Part shown: piece after piece, positions 51,001 to 60,118 of the stretch | Position numbering within the stretch: the stretch's first letter is position 1 | Layout: each line of letters begins with the position of its first letter | NCBI RefSeq assembly: GCF_001864835.1 | Contig: NZ_MJGI01000007.1 | Coordinates: 19,640 to 83,639 of the forward strand | Length of the DNA stretch: 64,000 bases | Reading direction: 5' to 3' | DNA from: Curtobacterium sp. MCBA15_001 | Lineage (GTDB): Bacteria; Actinomycetota; Actinomycetes; Actinomycetales; Microbacteriaceae | The notes under the pieces: model-generated | Databases searched by the model: none | The model's input: only the letters and a program-made list of their open reading frames with translations | What the model was told of the DNA's origin: nothing | Program-made: the position numbers and the translations under genes

Positions 51001-52293
51001 TCAGCTCTTGATGTACGGCTTGCCGGCGGCCGCCGGCCCCCGCGACTGCCCGACCAGGCCGGCCACCGCGAAGATGGTCACGACGTAGGGCAGCATCAGC
51101 AGGAACTCGCTCGGGACGGGCGAGTTGATCGAGCCGAGCACGTTCTGCAGGTTCGACGCGAAGCCGAACAGCAGCGCCGCGAGCGTGGCGCGGATCGGGT
51201 CCCAGCGGCCGAAGATGACGGCGGCCAGCGCGATGTAGCCCGCGCCGGCGGTCATGTCCTTGGCGAACGGTCCGACCGAGCCGAGCGTGAAGTACGCACC
51301 ACCGAGACCGGCGATCGCACCCGCGAGCGAGACGTTCCAGAACCGGGTGCTCAGCACGTTGATGCCCACCGTGTCCGCCGCCTGGGGGTGCTCGCCGACC
51401 GCGCGCAGGCGCAGGCCCCAGCGCGTCTTGAACAGCGCGAAGGTGACGACCGCGACCGCGACGTACGCCAGGTAGACGATGACGTTCTGCTCGAAGAAGA
51501 CGGGGCCGATGACCGGGATCTGGTGCAGCACCGGGATCGGCAGGACCGGGAAGCGGATGCCGACGTTGAGCGTCTGCTCGGCCGGCGACAGCACCTGCGA
51601 GTACAGGAAGCCGGTCAGGCCGGAGATGAACGCGTTGATGACGACGCCGACGATGACCTGGTCGACGAGGTACTTGATGCTGAACGCGGCGAGGACGAAC
51701 GAGACGAGCACACCGGCGACGAGGGCACCGACCAGGCCGACCCAGGCCGAGCCGGTCAGCGAGCCGATCATCGCGGAGACGAACGCCCCGGCGAGGAACT
51801 GCCCCTCGATCGCGATGTTGACGACACCGACGCGTTCGGAGATGACGCCACCGAGGGCACCGAACACCAGCGGGACGCTCAGGCCGAGTGCCCCGACGAG
51901 CAGACCGGGCAGCGGGATCGTGGCGCCGGCCGCGGCCCAGGTCAGGAACCCGACGACGAACAGGATCGCGAAGACGGTCGTGACCCACAGCGGGACCCGA
52001 CGGAAGCCGTTCGCCTGGACGAACGCGTAGACCGAGGCCAGCGCGAGCAGCACCGTCACGGTGATGCCGGTGCCGGAGCCGGGCAGCGCGACGTCGGGCA
52101 GCTGGACGAAGTCGCCGGCGTTCGCGAGCCGGAACGTCGCCGATCCGTCACGACCGAGCAGGACGAAGAAGACCAGGGCGACGACCGTGAACACGGCGTA
52201 GCCGATCGGCAGCTTCCAGCTGCGGGTGGACTCGACCGCGCGGTCGGCCAGGGGCGCGTGCGGCGCGGGCGCGGTGGGGCTGATGGTGCTCAC
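51001..52293 (-). CDS. ABC transporter permease, nucleoside type, second subunit (430 aa)
   Basis: BPD_transp_2-family permease with about ten helices. The core includes VSVPLVFGALGGVISERVGVVNIAIEGQFLAGAF, where GVxNIAIEG is the family signature of BMP-linked nucleoside importers, and KTRWGLRLRAVGEHPQAADTVGINV, the coupling loop to the ATPase. A ~30-residue N-terminal tail precedes the first helix. The GTG at 52293 overlaps the first permease stop. Confidence 0.92.
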   Translation of the reverse strand: MSTISPTAPAPHAPLADRAVESTRSWKLPIGYAVFTVVALVFFVLLGRDGSATFRLANAGDFVQLPDVALPGSGTGITVTVLLALASVYAFVQANGFRRVPLWVTTVFAILFVVGFLTWAAAGATIPLPGLLVGALGLSVPLVFGALGGVISERVGVVNIAIEGQFLAGAFVSAMIGSLTGSAWVGLVGALVAGVLVSFVLAAFSIKYLVDQVIVGVVINAFISGLTGFLYSQVLSPAEQTLNVGIRFPVLPIPVLHQIPVIGPVFFEQNVIVYLAYVAVAVVTFALFKTRWGLRLRAVGEHPQAADTVGINVLSTRFWNVSLAGAIAGLGGAYFTLGSVGPFAKDMTAGAGYIALAAVIFGRWDPIRATLAALLFGFASNLQNVLGSINSPVPSEFLLMLPYVVTIFAVAGLVGQSRGPAAAGKPYIKS

Positions 52294-53633
52294 GCGGCGA
52301 CTGCCTTCCGCTCGGACTTCTTGGTGCGCCTGCTGCGGGCGCCGGGCTGCGGGATCCGGAAGATCGCGCGGACGAGCGGCGGAGCGGCGATGAACAGGAC
52401 GATGAGGGCCTGGATGACCCCGACGATGTCGATCGGGATGCCGTTCGCGGCCTGCATCGCGTAGCCGCCGTTCTTGAGCACACCGAACAGGATCGCTGCC
52501 CAGAACGTGCCCCACGGCTTCGAGCGCCCGAGCAGTGCGACGGTGATCGCGTCGAAGCCGATGCCGGCGTCGATGTTCGAGGTGAAGCCGCTCGTGACGG
52601 CGCCCTGCACCTGGTACGCCCCGGCGATGCCGACGAGCGCGCCGGAGATCACCAGCACCCAGATGGTCAGCGACGGGACGCTCATGCCGGCGACGCGGGC
52701 GGCACGCGGGTTCTCACCGATCGTGCGGAAGCGGAAGCCGAGCGAGGACTTGTTGACGAGCCACCACACGACGACGACCGCGATGATCGCCACGATGAAG
52801 CCGAGGTCGACGCCGTACCGCGGGCCGAACAGCTGCGGCAGCACCGCGGAGTCCTTCATCGCGGGCGAGATCGGGTTCGGGCTGCCGGGTGCCTGCAGCA
52901 GGCCCGGGGTGCGGAGCAGGTAGCTCACCAGGTACAGCGCGACGTAGTTGAGCATGATCGTCAGGACGACCTCGTTCGCCCCGGTCCGCGCCTTGAGCAC
53001 GCCGACGATCCCGCCCCAGACCGCGCCGCCGACGATGCCGGCGACGACGGTGAGGGGGATGTGGACCGCGGCGGGCAGGTCGAACGAGAACCCGACCCAG
53101 CCGGCCGCCGCGGCACCCATCAGGATCTGGCCCTGGCCGCCGATGTTGAACAGGCCCGCGCGGAAGGACAGCGCGATGCCGAGACCCGCGGCGATCAGCG
53201 GCACGGCGTAGTCGATCGACCGGGTGATCGGGACGACCGCCTGGGCGAACGAGTCCGCGCCGAAGTTGATGACGGAGCCCTGGAACAGCGAGGCGTAGGA
53301 GCCGCCCACGGCGGTGCCGATCGCGCGGAACGTGTCGGCGGGACGGGCGAAGAAGTACCCGGCGGCCTGCTGGACCGCGGAGTCGGTGACGGCGATCAGG
53401 ATGCCGCACGCGACGAGGGCCAGCACGACGGCCAGGACCGTGACGAGCACGGAGCCGTTCATGATGCCCTGCAGCGCGCTCTGCCAGCGGTCGGCGCCCT
53501 TCTCCCCCGCGCGGCGCTCGGCGTCGGCGGCGGAGTCGGTCATCAGGTGCGGGGTGCCCTCGACGTCCTGCAGGCGGTCGTCGGTGGCGACGTCCGTCGT
53601 CGGGTCGTTCTCGGGGGGCGTGGTGGTGCTCAC
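52290..53633 (-). CDS. ABC transporter permease, nucleoside type, first subunit (447 aa)
   Basis: BPD_transp_2-family. After a ~60-residue cytoplasmic leader come about ten helices; SIDYAVPLIAAGLGIALSFRAGLFNIGGQGQILMG has the family FNIGxxGQ signature and SSLGFRFRTIGENPRAARVAGMSV is the coupling loop. It forms the membrane channel with the second permease. Both ends overlap neighbours by four bases (GTGA). Confidence 0.92.
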   Translation of the reverse strand: MSTTTPPENDPTTDVATDDRLQDVEGTPHLMTDSAADAERRAGEKGADRWQSALQGIMNGSVLVTVLAVVLALVACGILIAVTDSAVQQAAGYFFARPADTFRAIGTAVGGSYASLFQGSVINFGADSFAQAVVPITRSIDYAVPLIAAGLGIALSFRAGLFNIGGQGQILMGAAAAGWVGFSFDLPAAVHIPLTVVAGIVGGAVWGGIVGVLKARTGANEVVLTIMLNYVALYLVSYLLRTPGLLQAPGSPNPISPAMKDSAVLPQLFGPRYGVDLGFIVAIIAVVVVWWLVNKSSLGFRFRTIGENPRAARVAGMSVPSLTIWVLVISGALVGIAGAYQVQGAVTSGFTSNIDAGIGFDAITVALLGRSKPWGTFWAAILFGVLKNGGYAMQAANGIPIDIVGVIQALIVLFIAAPPLVRAIFRIPQPGARSRRTKKSERKAVAA

Positions 53634-55150
53634 GCTGCCAGCTCCGTTCCTTCTGGTAGCTCTCCGGCCATCATCAGGCCGAGGACGTCGCGGGGAGTGT
53701 CCGCGGGGACGATGCCGATGACCGCACCGCGGTACATCACGGCGATCCGGTCGGCCAGGGCCACGACCTCGTCGAGCTCGGTCGAGACCACGATGACGGG
53801 GACGCCGGCGTCGCGGGTGGCGACGATGCGCTTGTGGACGAACTCGATCGAGCCGACGTCGATGCCACGGGTGGGCTGTGCGGCGACGAACAGACGGAGC
53901 TCGCGGCTGAGCTCGCGCGCCAGGACGATCTTCTGCTGGTTGCCGCCGGACAGCCGACCGGCCGCGGTCGCGCGACCGGGCGTGCGGATGTCGAACTCGG
54001 CGATCTTCTCGTCGGCGAACGCGTCGCGCTCGGCAGCGCGGATGGTGCCGGCGCGGACGAACTCGCTGTGGTCGGCCCGGTCGAGCATCAGGTTCTCGGC
54101 GATCGTGAACTCGCCGACCAGGCCGTCCTCCTTCCGGTCCTCGGGCACGAAGCCCACGCCGGCGTCCAGGACCTGCTTGACGGTGCGCCCCGTCAGCTCC
54201 TTGCCGTCGAGCGTGATGCGACCGGAGCGGACCGGCTCGAGGCCGATGATCGCCTCGGTGAGCTCGGTCTGCCCGTTGCCCTGCACGCCCGCGACAGCCA
54301 GGACCTCGCCACGGCGGACCGTGAACGACACGTCGTCGACCAGCACGATGCCGTTCGGGTCGGTGACGGTGACGTTCTGCACGACGAGGGCGTCCTCGCC
54401 GCCGGTCGCGGGCTCCTTGTCGACGACGAGCGACACCGCTCGACCGACCATGAGCGCCGCGAGCTCGTTGTTCGTCGCGGTGGGCGATGCCTCGCCGACG
54501 ACCTTGCCGAGTCGGATCACCGTGATGCGGTCGGCGACCTCGCGGACCTCACGGAGCTTGTGGGTGATGAAGACGATGGCGGTGCCGGCCGCACGGAGCT
54601 GGCGCATGATGCCCATCAGCTCGTCCGTCTCCTGCGGGGTGAGGACGGCCGTGGGCTCGTCGAACACCAGCACCGAGGCGTCGCGGGACAGCGCCTTGAT
54701 GATCTCCACACGCTGCTGGACCCCGACGGGCAGGTCCTCGACCCGGGCGTCGGGGTCGACGTCGAAGCCGAAGCGCTCGGAGATCTCGCGGACCCGTCGG
54801 CGGGCACCGGCCAGGTCGAGCCGACCGCCGAACGCCGTCTCCTCTTGTCCGAGCATCACGTTCTCGGCGACGGTGAACACGGGCACGAGCATGAAGTGCT
54901 GGTGCACCATGCCGATCCCGGCACGCATCGCGTCGCCGGGGCCGTCGAAGTCCTGGACGACGTCGTCCAGCAGGATCTCGCCCTCCTCGGCCTGGTACAT
55001 GCCGTAGAGCACGTTCATCAGGGTGGACTTGCCCGCGCCGTTCTCGCCGAGCAGGCAGTGCACCTCGCCGGGTTCGACGGTGAGGGAGATGTGGTCGTTG
55101 GCGACCAGGGGGCCGAACCGCTTGGTGATGCCGCGGAGTTCCAGCTTCAT
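53630..55150 (-). CDS. ABC transporter ATPase with two nucleotide-binding domains, nucleoside importer (506 aa)
   Basis: Domain 1: LLGENGAGKSTLMNVLYGMYQ (Walker A), MVHQHFMLVPVFTVAENVMLG, LPVGVQQRVEIIKAL (signature), VLVFDEPTAVLTPQE (Walker B). Domain 2 starts ~260: VAGVQGNGQTELTEAI (degenerate Walker A), FVPEDRKEDGLV, RLSGGNQQKIVLARELS (signature), FVAAQPTRGIDVGSI (Walker B). Like RbsA/MglA and NupA, the second site is probably catalytically weak. The ATG at 55150 starts MKLELRGITKRFG. Confidence 0.95.
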   Translation of the reverse strand: MKLELRGITKRFGPLVANDHISLTVEPGEVHCLLGENGAGKSTLMNVLYGMYQAEEGEILLDDVVQDFDGPGDAMRAGIGMVHQHFMLVPVFTVAENVMLGQEETAFGGRLDLAGARRRVREISERFGFDVDPDARVEDLPVGVQQRVEIIKALSRDASVLVFDEPTAVLTPQETDELMGIMRQLRAAGTAIVFITHKLREVREVADRITVIRLGKVVGEASPTATNNELAALMVGRAVSLVVDKEPATGGEDALVVQNVTVTDPNGIVLVDDVSFTVRRGEVLAVAGVQGNGQTELTEAIIGLEPVRSGRITLDGKELTGRTVKQVLDAGVGFVPEDRKEDGLVGEFTIAENLMLDRADHSEFVRAGTIRAAERDAFADEKIAEFDIRTPGRATAAGRLSGGNQQKIVLARELSRELRLFVAAQPTRGIDVGSIEFVHKRIVATRDAGVPVIVVSTELDEVVALADRIAVMYRGAVIGIVPADTPRDVLGLMMAGELPEGTELAA

Positions 55151-55193
55151 GTCGGTGTGTACGTTCCTGTCGGGAGTGCCGGGAGCGCGCGGA

Positions 55194-55223
55194 TGCGGGC
55201 GGAGGAGTGCTCCCCCGCCCGCA
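55194..55223. terminator. Intercistronic stem-loop after the binding-protein gene
   Basis: Arms 55194-55207 and 55210-55223 pair over 14 bp with one G-U and a 2-nt gap. It lies in the 83-bp gap between the binding protein and the ATPase genes. Such a structure typically raises binding-protein mRNA over downstream genes by partial termination or 3'-end protection. Confidence 0.6.
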
Positions 55224-55233
55224 CCGAGCGTCG

Positions 55234-56307
55234 TTACTTGACGGTCGCCTCGGTCTTGACCGTGATCGAGCCGTCGATGATGCCCGACTTGATCTTGTCG
55301 AGCTCGCCCTGCAGACCCGAGTCGACCTTGGACTCGTAGTCGTGGAACGGCGCGATGCCGACGCCGTCGTTCTTGAGCGTGCCGACGTACGGGGTGTTCG
55401 AGTAGTCGCCCTTGGCGGCCTGCTCGACGACGTCCTTCGTGGCGGGGCGCATGCCCTTCTCGACGGAGGTGAACGCGATGTCCTTGTAGCGGGGGTCGGC
55501 CTCGTACAGGTCGCTGTCCGCACCGATCAGGACGGAGCCGTTGTTCGCGTCCTTGATCGCCTCGGCTGCCGACTGGTAGATCGGACCACCGACGGGCAGG
55601 ATCACGTCGGCGTTCTGGTCGAGGAGCGTCTGCGCGACGGACTTGGCCTGCGTGCCGGCCTCGAAGCCGCCCGTGAAGGAGCCCTTCTGGCTGTCGACGT
55701 CCCAGCCGACGACCTTGACGTCCTTCTTCTTCTGGTCGTTGTAGTACTTCACGCCGTCCGCGAAGCCGTCCATGAAGATCGTGACGGTCGGGATCTGCAT
55801 GCCGCCGAACGTGCCGACGACGCCGCTCTTGGAGTACGACGCGGCCGCGTAGCCTGCGAGGAACGCCGCCTGCGAGGTGTCGAACGTGATCGGCTTGACG
55901 TTCTTGGCGTCGATCGAGTTGTCGTCGATGATCGCGAAGTCGGTGTCGGGGTTCGCTGCGGCCTGCTTCTTCGTGGCGTCGGCGAGGTTGAAGCCGACCG
56001 TGACGATGAGCTTGCAGTTCTGGCCGATCAGCTGCTCGATGTTCGAGTCGTAGACCGTGGAGTCCTTGGACTCGGCCGACTTGTACGTCGCGCCGAGGTC
56101 CTTGGCGGCGTCCTGCAGGCCCTCGAAGCCGAGCTGGTTGAACGACTTGTCGTCGAACCCACCGGAGTCCGACACCATGCACGGGCGGAAGCTGGTGGAC
56201 TTCGCCGACGAGCTGTCGGACGGAGCGGCGGAGCAGCCGGCGAGGACGGCGACGGTGCCGACGAGTGCGAGGCCGCTGAGTGCGATCTGACGGGTGCGGG
56301 ATGACAC
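55234..56307 (-). CDS. BMP-family nucleoside-binding lipoprotein (357 aa)
   Basis: Substrate receptor of the importer. The signal peptide ends in lipobox VLAGC (Cys25). The mature protein matches PnrA/Med-type nucleoside receptors: MVSDSGGFDDKSFNQLGFEGLQDA, VTVGFNLADATKKQA, FLAGYAAASYSKSGVVGTFGGMQIPTVTIFMDGFADGVKYYN, DVILPVGGPIYQSAAEAIKD, IGADSDLYE. The GTG at 56307 has GGAGGAA about 9 nt upstream. First gene of the importer-cdd-deoA operon. Confidence 0.94.
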   Translation of the reverse strand: MSSRTRQIALSGLALVGTVAVLAGCSAAPSDSSSAKSTSFRPCMVSDSGGFDDKSFNQLGFEGLQDAAKDLGATYKSAESKDSTVYDSNIEQLIGQNCKLIVTVGFNLADATKKQAAANPDTDFAIIDDNSIDAKNVKPITFDTSQAAFLAGYAAASYSKSGVVGTFGGMQIPTVTIFMDGFADGVKYYNDQKKKDVKVVGWDVDSQKGSFTGGFEAGTQAKSVAQTLLDQNADVILPVGGPIYQSAAEAIKDANNGSVLIGADSDLYEADPRYKDIAFTSVEKGMRPATKDVVEQAAKGDYSNTPYVGTLKNDGVGIAPFHDYESKVDSGLQGELDKIKSGIIDGSITVKTEATVK

Positions 56308-56361
56308 GGGTGGGTTCCTCCGGGGAGTTCGGCCCGGTCACTGCACCGGGCGATCGTGGCG

Positions 56362-56367
56362 ACAGTA
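56362..56367 (-). promoter_or_regulatory. Candidate -10 box (TACTGT) for the nucleoside importer operon
   Basis: TACTGT lies about 55 nt upstream of the GTG at 56307 in the 194-bp gap. Farther up, GTTACGG (56417-56423) and CCGTAAC (56448-56454) form an inverted repeat that could be a manC terminator or an operator. Confidence 0.4.
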
Positions 56368-56501
56368 CACGACCGCCCGGCCGGTACAGAACGCCCAGGA
56401 GGGCCCCTGCGGATCGGTTACGGGATCGCGACCGCGCCGAAACGCGGCCGTAACGCAGCGGCCTCCGATCGGCACGGATCCGCGACTTTCGTGATGGAGC
56501 G

Positions 56502-57614
56502 CTACAGGACGTCGTCCCGGCCGGAGATCTTCAGAGCATCCACGACACCCTTGACCCGTTGGGCGTTCGCGCTCGTCGTCACGAGGAGTGCGTCCGGGGT
56601 GTCCACGACGACGATGTCGTCGACCCCGATGAGCGAGATCAGGCGCTGGCTGTGCGACACCACGATGCCGCTCGACGAGTCCGCCAGGATGCGGGCGCCG
56701 TCGCCGAGCACCGCCAGGTGGTTCGCCAGCCCGCCGGACTGCAGCTTGGCGAGCGAGGCGAAGTCGCCCACGTCGTCCCAGTCGAAGTCCCCCGGCACGA
56801 CGGCCAGACGTCCGGCGGCCGCGGCCGGCTCGGCGACCGAGTAGTCGATGGCGATCTTCTTGAGCGCTGGCCAGACGGCGTCGACGACCGCACCGCGCGA
56901 GGACGTGTCCCACGCGGCTGCGAGTTCCTCGATCCCGGCCAGCAGTTCGGGCTCGTTCCGGCCGATCTCGGCGAGCAGCACGTCGGCGCGCGAGATGAAC
57001 ATGCCGGCGTTCCAGAGGTAGTTGCCGTCGTCCAGGTACGCCGTCGCGGTGTCCAGGTCCGGCTTCTCGACGAAGGACCGCACGGTGTGGGCCTGCGGGG
57101 CGGAGTCGATGCCGAGCGAGTCGCCGACGTGGATGTAGCCGAACCCGATCGCCGGCTCGGACGGGGTGATGCCGATCGTCGTCACGTACCCGGCACGGGC
57201 TGCCGCGACGGCCTCGGCCACCGAGCGCCGGAAGCCGCGGGCGTCGCCGATGACGTGGTCGGCCGCGAACGAGCCGATCACGACGTCGGGCTCGCGCTTG
57301 TGCAGGATCGCCGCCGCCAGGCCGATGGCCGCGGTGGAGTCCTTCGGCTCGCTCTCGAGCACGACGTTGTGGTCCGGCACGCCGGGCAGCTGCGACTCGA
57401 CGGCGGCACGGTGCGCGCGACCGGTGACGACCATGATCCGGCCCTCGCCCGACAGCGGCGCCAGTCGGTCCCACGTCTGTCGCAGCAACGAGGTCCCCGA
57501 GCCGGTCAGGTCGTGCAGGAACTTGGGTGCGTCGGCACGCGAGAGCGGCCAGAGGCGCGAACCGATGCCGCCGGCGGGGATGATCGCGTAGAAGTCGTCG
57601 AGAGGAGCAGCCAC
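56502..57614 (-). CDS. manC: Mannose-1-phosphate guanylyltransferase (370 aa)
   Basis: Makes GDP-mannose from mannose-1-phosphate and GTP. FYAIIPAGGIGSRLWPLSRADAPKFL is the nucleotidyltransferase signature; ESEPKDSTAAIGLAAAIL, SFAADHVI, GFGYIHVG, FVEKPDLDTATAYLDDGNYLWNAGMFI and VPGDFDWDDVGDFASL follow in order. Length is that of single-domain ManC, without the isomerase domain. The GTG at 57614 is 6 nt after TAGGTT. Divergent from a mannosyltransferase-like gene that would use its product. Confidence 0.94.
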   Translation of the reverse strand: MAAPLDDFYAIIPAGGIGSRLWPLSRADAPKFLHDLTGSGTSLLRQTWDRLAPLSGEGRIMVVTGRAHRAAVESQLPGVPDHNVVLESEPKDSTAAIGLAAAILHKREPDVVIGSFAADHVIGDARGFRRSVAEAVAAARAGYVTTIGITPSEPAIGFGYIHVGDSLGIDSAPQAHTVRSFVEKPDLDTATAYLDDGNYLWNAGMFISRADVLLAEIGRNEPELLAGIEELAAAWDTSSRGAVVDAVWPALKKIAIDYSVAEPAAAAGRLAVVPGDFDWDDVGDFASLAKLQSGGLANHLAVLGDGARILADSSSGIVVSHSQRLISLIGVDDIVVVDTPDALLVTTSANAQRVKGVVDALKISGRDDVL

Positions 57615-57620
57615 GCGGCC

Positions 57621-57626
57621 AACCTA
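57621..57626 (-). promoter_or_regulatory. -10 box (TAGGTT) of leaderless manC promoter
   Basis: TAGGTT ends 6 nt before the manC GTG at 57614. Confidence 0.55.
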
Positions 57627-57809
57627 TCGTCGCGTCGCCCGTCTTCCTGGGTGCCGACCGGACCTGTGGCGGGAAACCGCACGAGGTCGGCTGGGACCCA
57701 CCAGCACGCTGCACGCATCGATCGCGGTCGCCGCTGCACGACCTGTTCACCCCCGGCGTGCGCGCCGTTCACCGCGCGGCCCCACTGCCCGACACGTCGA
57801 ACGCCCAGC

Positions 57810-59057
57810 ATGGACATCGCCATGAACGCACGCAGCGTGGAGCGCGGCACGTCCCAACGGACCGTCGCCGTCGTGACCGAGAGCTTCCTGCCCACCCTCA
57901 ACGGCGTGACCACGAGCGTCCTCGCCGTCCTGGACCACCTGGGACGCCGCGGCCACCGCGCGGTCGTCATCGCCCCGGACACGCCGGGCCTGGCGGGCCT
58001 GCGGTCCCGCTCGCAGCTCGAACGGTACCGCGGGTTCGACGTCCACCGCGTCCCCGCGGTGGCCTACCGGCAGTTCCCGGTCGCCCTGCCGCACCCCGTC
58101 CTCGACACGATCCTCGCCGCCTCCGGCGCCGACGTGCTCCACGCTGCCAGTCCGTTCCTGCTGGGTGGGCGCGCGATCACCGCGGCCGGGAGGCTCGGCA
58201 TCCCCTCCGTCGCCGTGTTCCAGACCGACGTGGCCGGGTTCGCCCGCCGCAACGGCCTGGCAGCGACCGCTCCCCTGGTCCGCAAGGTGCTCGGGCGCAT
58301 CCACGCCGGCGCCTCGCTGACGCTCGCGCCGTCGTCCGCCACCGCGGCGATGCTGCTGGAGGACGGCGTCCCCCGGGTGGCCCGGTGGGGTCGCGGGGTC
58401 GACACCGCCCTGTTCCACCCGTCCCGCCGGTCCTCGGCCGCGGTCCGCGCGCTGCGGCGGCGACTCGCTCCGCGCGGCGAGACCATCGTGGGCTACGTGG
58501 GGCGGCTCGCACCGGAGAAGGAGGTCGAGCGGCTCGCCGAGCTGGGCGGCATCCCCGGCATCCGGATCGTGGTCGCCGGTGGTGGACCCTCCCGTCCGGC
58601 CCTGGAGCGACGGCTCCGACACCTGGACGCGACCTTCACCGGCCCGCTGCGCGGCGACGACCTGGCCGACACCTACGCGGCGCTCGACGTCTTCGTGCAC
58701 ACCGGTCCCGCCGAGACCTTCGGCCAGACCCTGCAGGAGGCGCACGCGTCCGGCCTGCCGGTCGTCGCACCGGCATCGGGCGGCCCCCTCGACCTCGTCG
58801 CCCCCGGCCTCGACGGCGAGCTGTACGACCCCGAACGCCCCCAGGCGCTCCGCGCGGCGGTCCTCGGGCTGCACCTGGACCGCGAACGCGCGGCCCGGAT
58901 GGGGTCGGCGGGCCGGCTCCGGGTCGAGGGCACCACGTGGGAGGCCGTCGGCGACGAGCTGCTGGCGCACCACGACACGGCCCGGAACATCGGCGCGCCG
59001 CCCGCGGCACGCGGGGTCCTCACCGGGTGGAACGAGAAGGTCAGCGGCCGGTCGTAG
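57810..59057 (+). CDS. GT4 mannosyltransferase-like protein (MgtA/PimB type, 415 aa)
   Basis: Acceptor half: VAVVTESFLPTLNGVTTSVLAVLDHLGRRGHRAVVIAPDTPG, the signature of GDP-mannose-dependent MgtA/PimB-like enzymes; VFQTDVAGFARRNGL. Donor half: VGYVGRLAPEKEVERLAEL, VVAGGGPSR, DVFVHTGPAETFGQTLQEAHASGLPVVAPASGGPLDLV (E-x7-E). It likely makes a mannosylated glycolipid in the inner membrane. Two ATG codons (57810, 57822) are possible. Divergent from manC. Confidence 0.88.
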   Translation: MDIAMNARSVERGTSQRTVAVVTESFLPTLNGVTTSVLAVLDHLGRRGHRAVVIAPDTPGLAGLRSRSQLERYRGFDVHRVPAVAYRQFPVALPHPVLDTILAASGADVLHAASPFLLGGRAITAAGRLGIPSVAVFQTDVAGFARRNGLAATAPLVRKVLGRIHAGASLTLAPSSATAAMLLEDGVPRVARWGRGVDTALFHPSRRSSAAVRALRRRLAPRGETIVGYVGRLAPEKEVERLAELGGIPGIRIVVAGGGPSRPALERRLRHLDATFTGPLRGDDLADTYAALDVFVHTGPAETFGQTLQEAHASGLPVVAPASGGPLDLVAPGLDGELYDPERPQALRAAVLGLHLDRERAARMGSAGRLRVEGTTWEAVGDELLAHHDTARNIGAPPAARGVLTGWNEKVSGRS

Positions 59058-59060
59058 GAT
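59055..59060 (+). promoter_or_regulatory. -10 box (TAGGAT) for the sdhCDAB operon
   Basis: TAGGAT overlaps the stop codon of the mannosyltransferase gene, giving a ~90-nt leader before the sdhC ribosome site GGAAGGA. Confidence 0.45.
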
Positions 59061-59153
59061 GGAGTCGTTCCACACGAGCACGTCCTGGTGACACCCGGAC
59101 GTGACGGCAACGGCTCGCCGATCAGCGGGCCAGTCCCACGGAAGGACACGCTC

Positions 59154-59606
59154 ATGGCCGAGCAGACCGCAGCGGGTACGACGACGACCGTCGCCCCGTC
59201 GGTGTCGATCGAGGCGCCGCGCACACCACGGACGCCGCAGGGCACCCTGTACCGCGGCAGCGTCGGGATGTGGTCCTGGGTGCTGCACCGCATCACCGGG
59301 GTGGCGATCTACTTCTTCCTGCTGGTGCACATCCTCGACACGGCGCTCGTGCGGCTCTCGCCCGAGGCCTACAACGCGGTCATCGGCACGTACAAGACGC
59401 CGATCATGAACCTCGGCGAGATCGCGCTCGTGATGGCCATCGTGTTCCACGCGTTCAACGGGCTGCGGATCATCCTGGTCGACTTCTGGTCCAAGGGGCC
59501 GAAGTACCAGCGCGCGATGTTCTGGGTCGTCCTCGTGCTCTGGGCCGTGGCGATCGCGGGCTTCCTGCCGCGCCAGCTCATCAACCTCGTCTCCGACTTC
59601 CACTAG
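59154..59606 (+). CDS. sdhC: Succinate dehydrogenase cytochrome b subunit SdhC (150 aa)
   Basis: Membrane anchor of complex II. After a Thr/Ala/Pro-rich leader, GTLYRGSVGMWSWVLHRITGVAIYFFLLVHILDTALV contains the SdhC signature and the first heme-ligand His; NLGEIALVMAIVFHAFNGLRIILVDF carries the second. Three membrane helices. The ATG at 59154 has GGAAGGA upstream. First gene of sdhCDAB. Confidence 0.94.
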   Translation: MAEQTAAGTTTTVAPSVSIEAPRTPRTPQGTLYRGSVGMWSWVLHRITGVAIYFFLLVHILDTALVRLSPEAYNAVIGTYKTPIMNLGEIALVMAIVFHAFNGLRIILVDFWSKGPKYQRAMFWVVLVLWAVAIAGFLPRQLINLVSDFH

Positions 59607-59616
59607 GGGTGCACCG

Positions 59617-60063
59617 ATGACCACACAGACCATCGAGCCCCCGCGCTCCGCCGCTGCCGCCCGCCGCACCACCAACTGGGAGAAGTGGGGCTGGATCTAC
59701 ATGCGCGGCTCGGGCATCCTGCTCGTCGTGCTGATCTTCGGCCACCTGTTCGTCAACATGGTGGCCGGCGAAGGCGTCAAGCAGATCGACTTCGCCTTCG
59801 TCGCCGGCAAGTGGGCCAGCCCCTTCTGGCAGGTGTGGGACACCCTCATGCTCTGGCTCGCGCTGATCCACGGCTCGAACGGCATGCGCACGATCGTCAA
59901 CGACTACGTCGCCAAGCCCCGGATCCGCAAGACCCTGCTGGTCGCGATCCTCGTCGCGTGCGTGCTGCTCATCGTCCTCGGCACCCTGGTGTGCTGGACG
60001 TTCGACCCGTGCCCCGCCGGCGCCGCCGCAGCCGACCTGCCGTCGTTCTGCCCGGCCCAGTAG
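59617..60063 (+). CDS. sdhD: Succinate dehydrogenase membrane anchor SdhD (148 aa)
   Basis: Second anchor subunit. Three helices: [21 protein letters not shown] with the ligand-type His, [29 protein letters not shown], and [22 protein letters not shown]. It ends in a Cys-containing tail (TFDPCPAG...SFCPAQ) that would face outside. Starts 10 nt after sdhC. Confidence 0.92.
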   Translation: MTTQTIEPPRSAAAARRTTNWEKWGWIYMRGSGILLVVLIFGHLFVNMVAGEGVKQIDFAFVAGKWASPFWQVWDTLMLWLALIHGSNGMRTIVNDYVAKPRIRKTLLVAILVACVLLIVLGTLVCWTFDPCPAGAAAADLPSFCPAQ

Positions 60064-60118
60064 CCGCGACGACGACCGCCGCACGACTTCCCCCCTGCCG
60101 ATCGACCGAGAGACATCC

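Noticed and set aside
57768..59104. Alternative plus-strand frame across the mannosyltransferase gene
   Set aside because: Arg/Pro-rich shadow frame with no motifs; the GT4 protein in the other frame has full family motifs.
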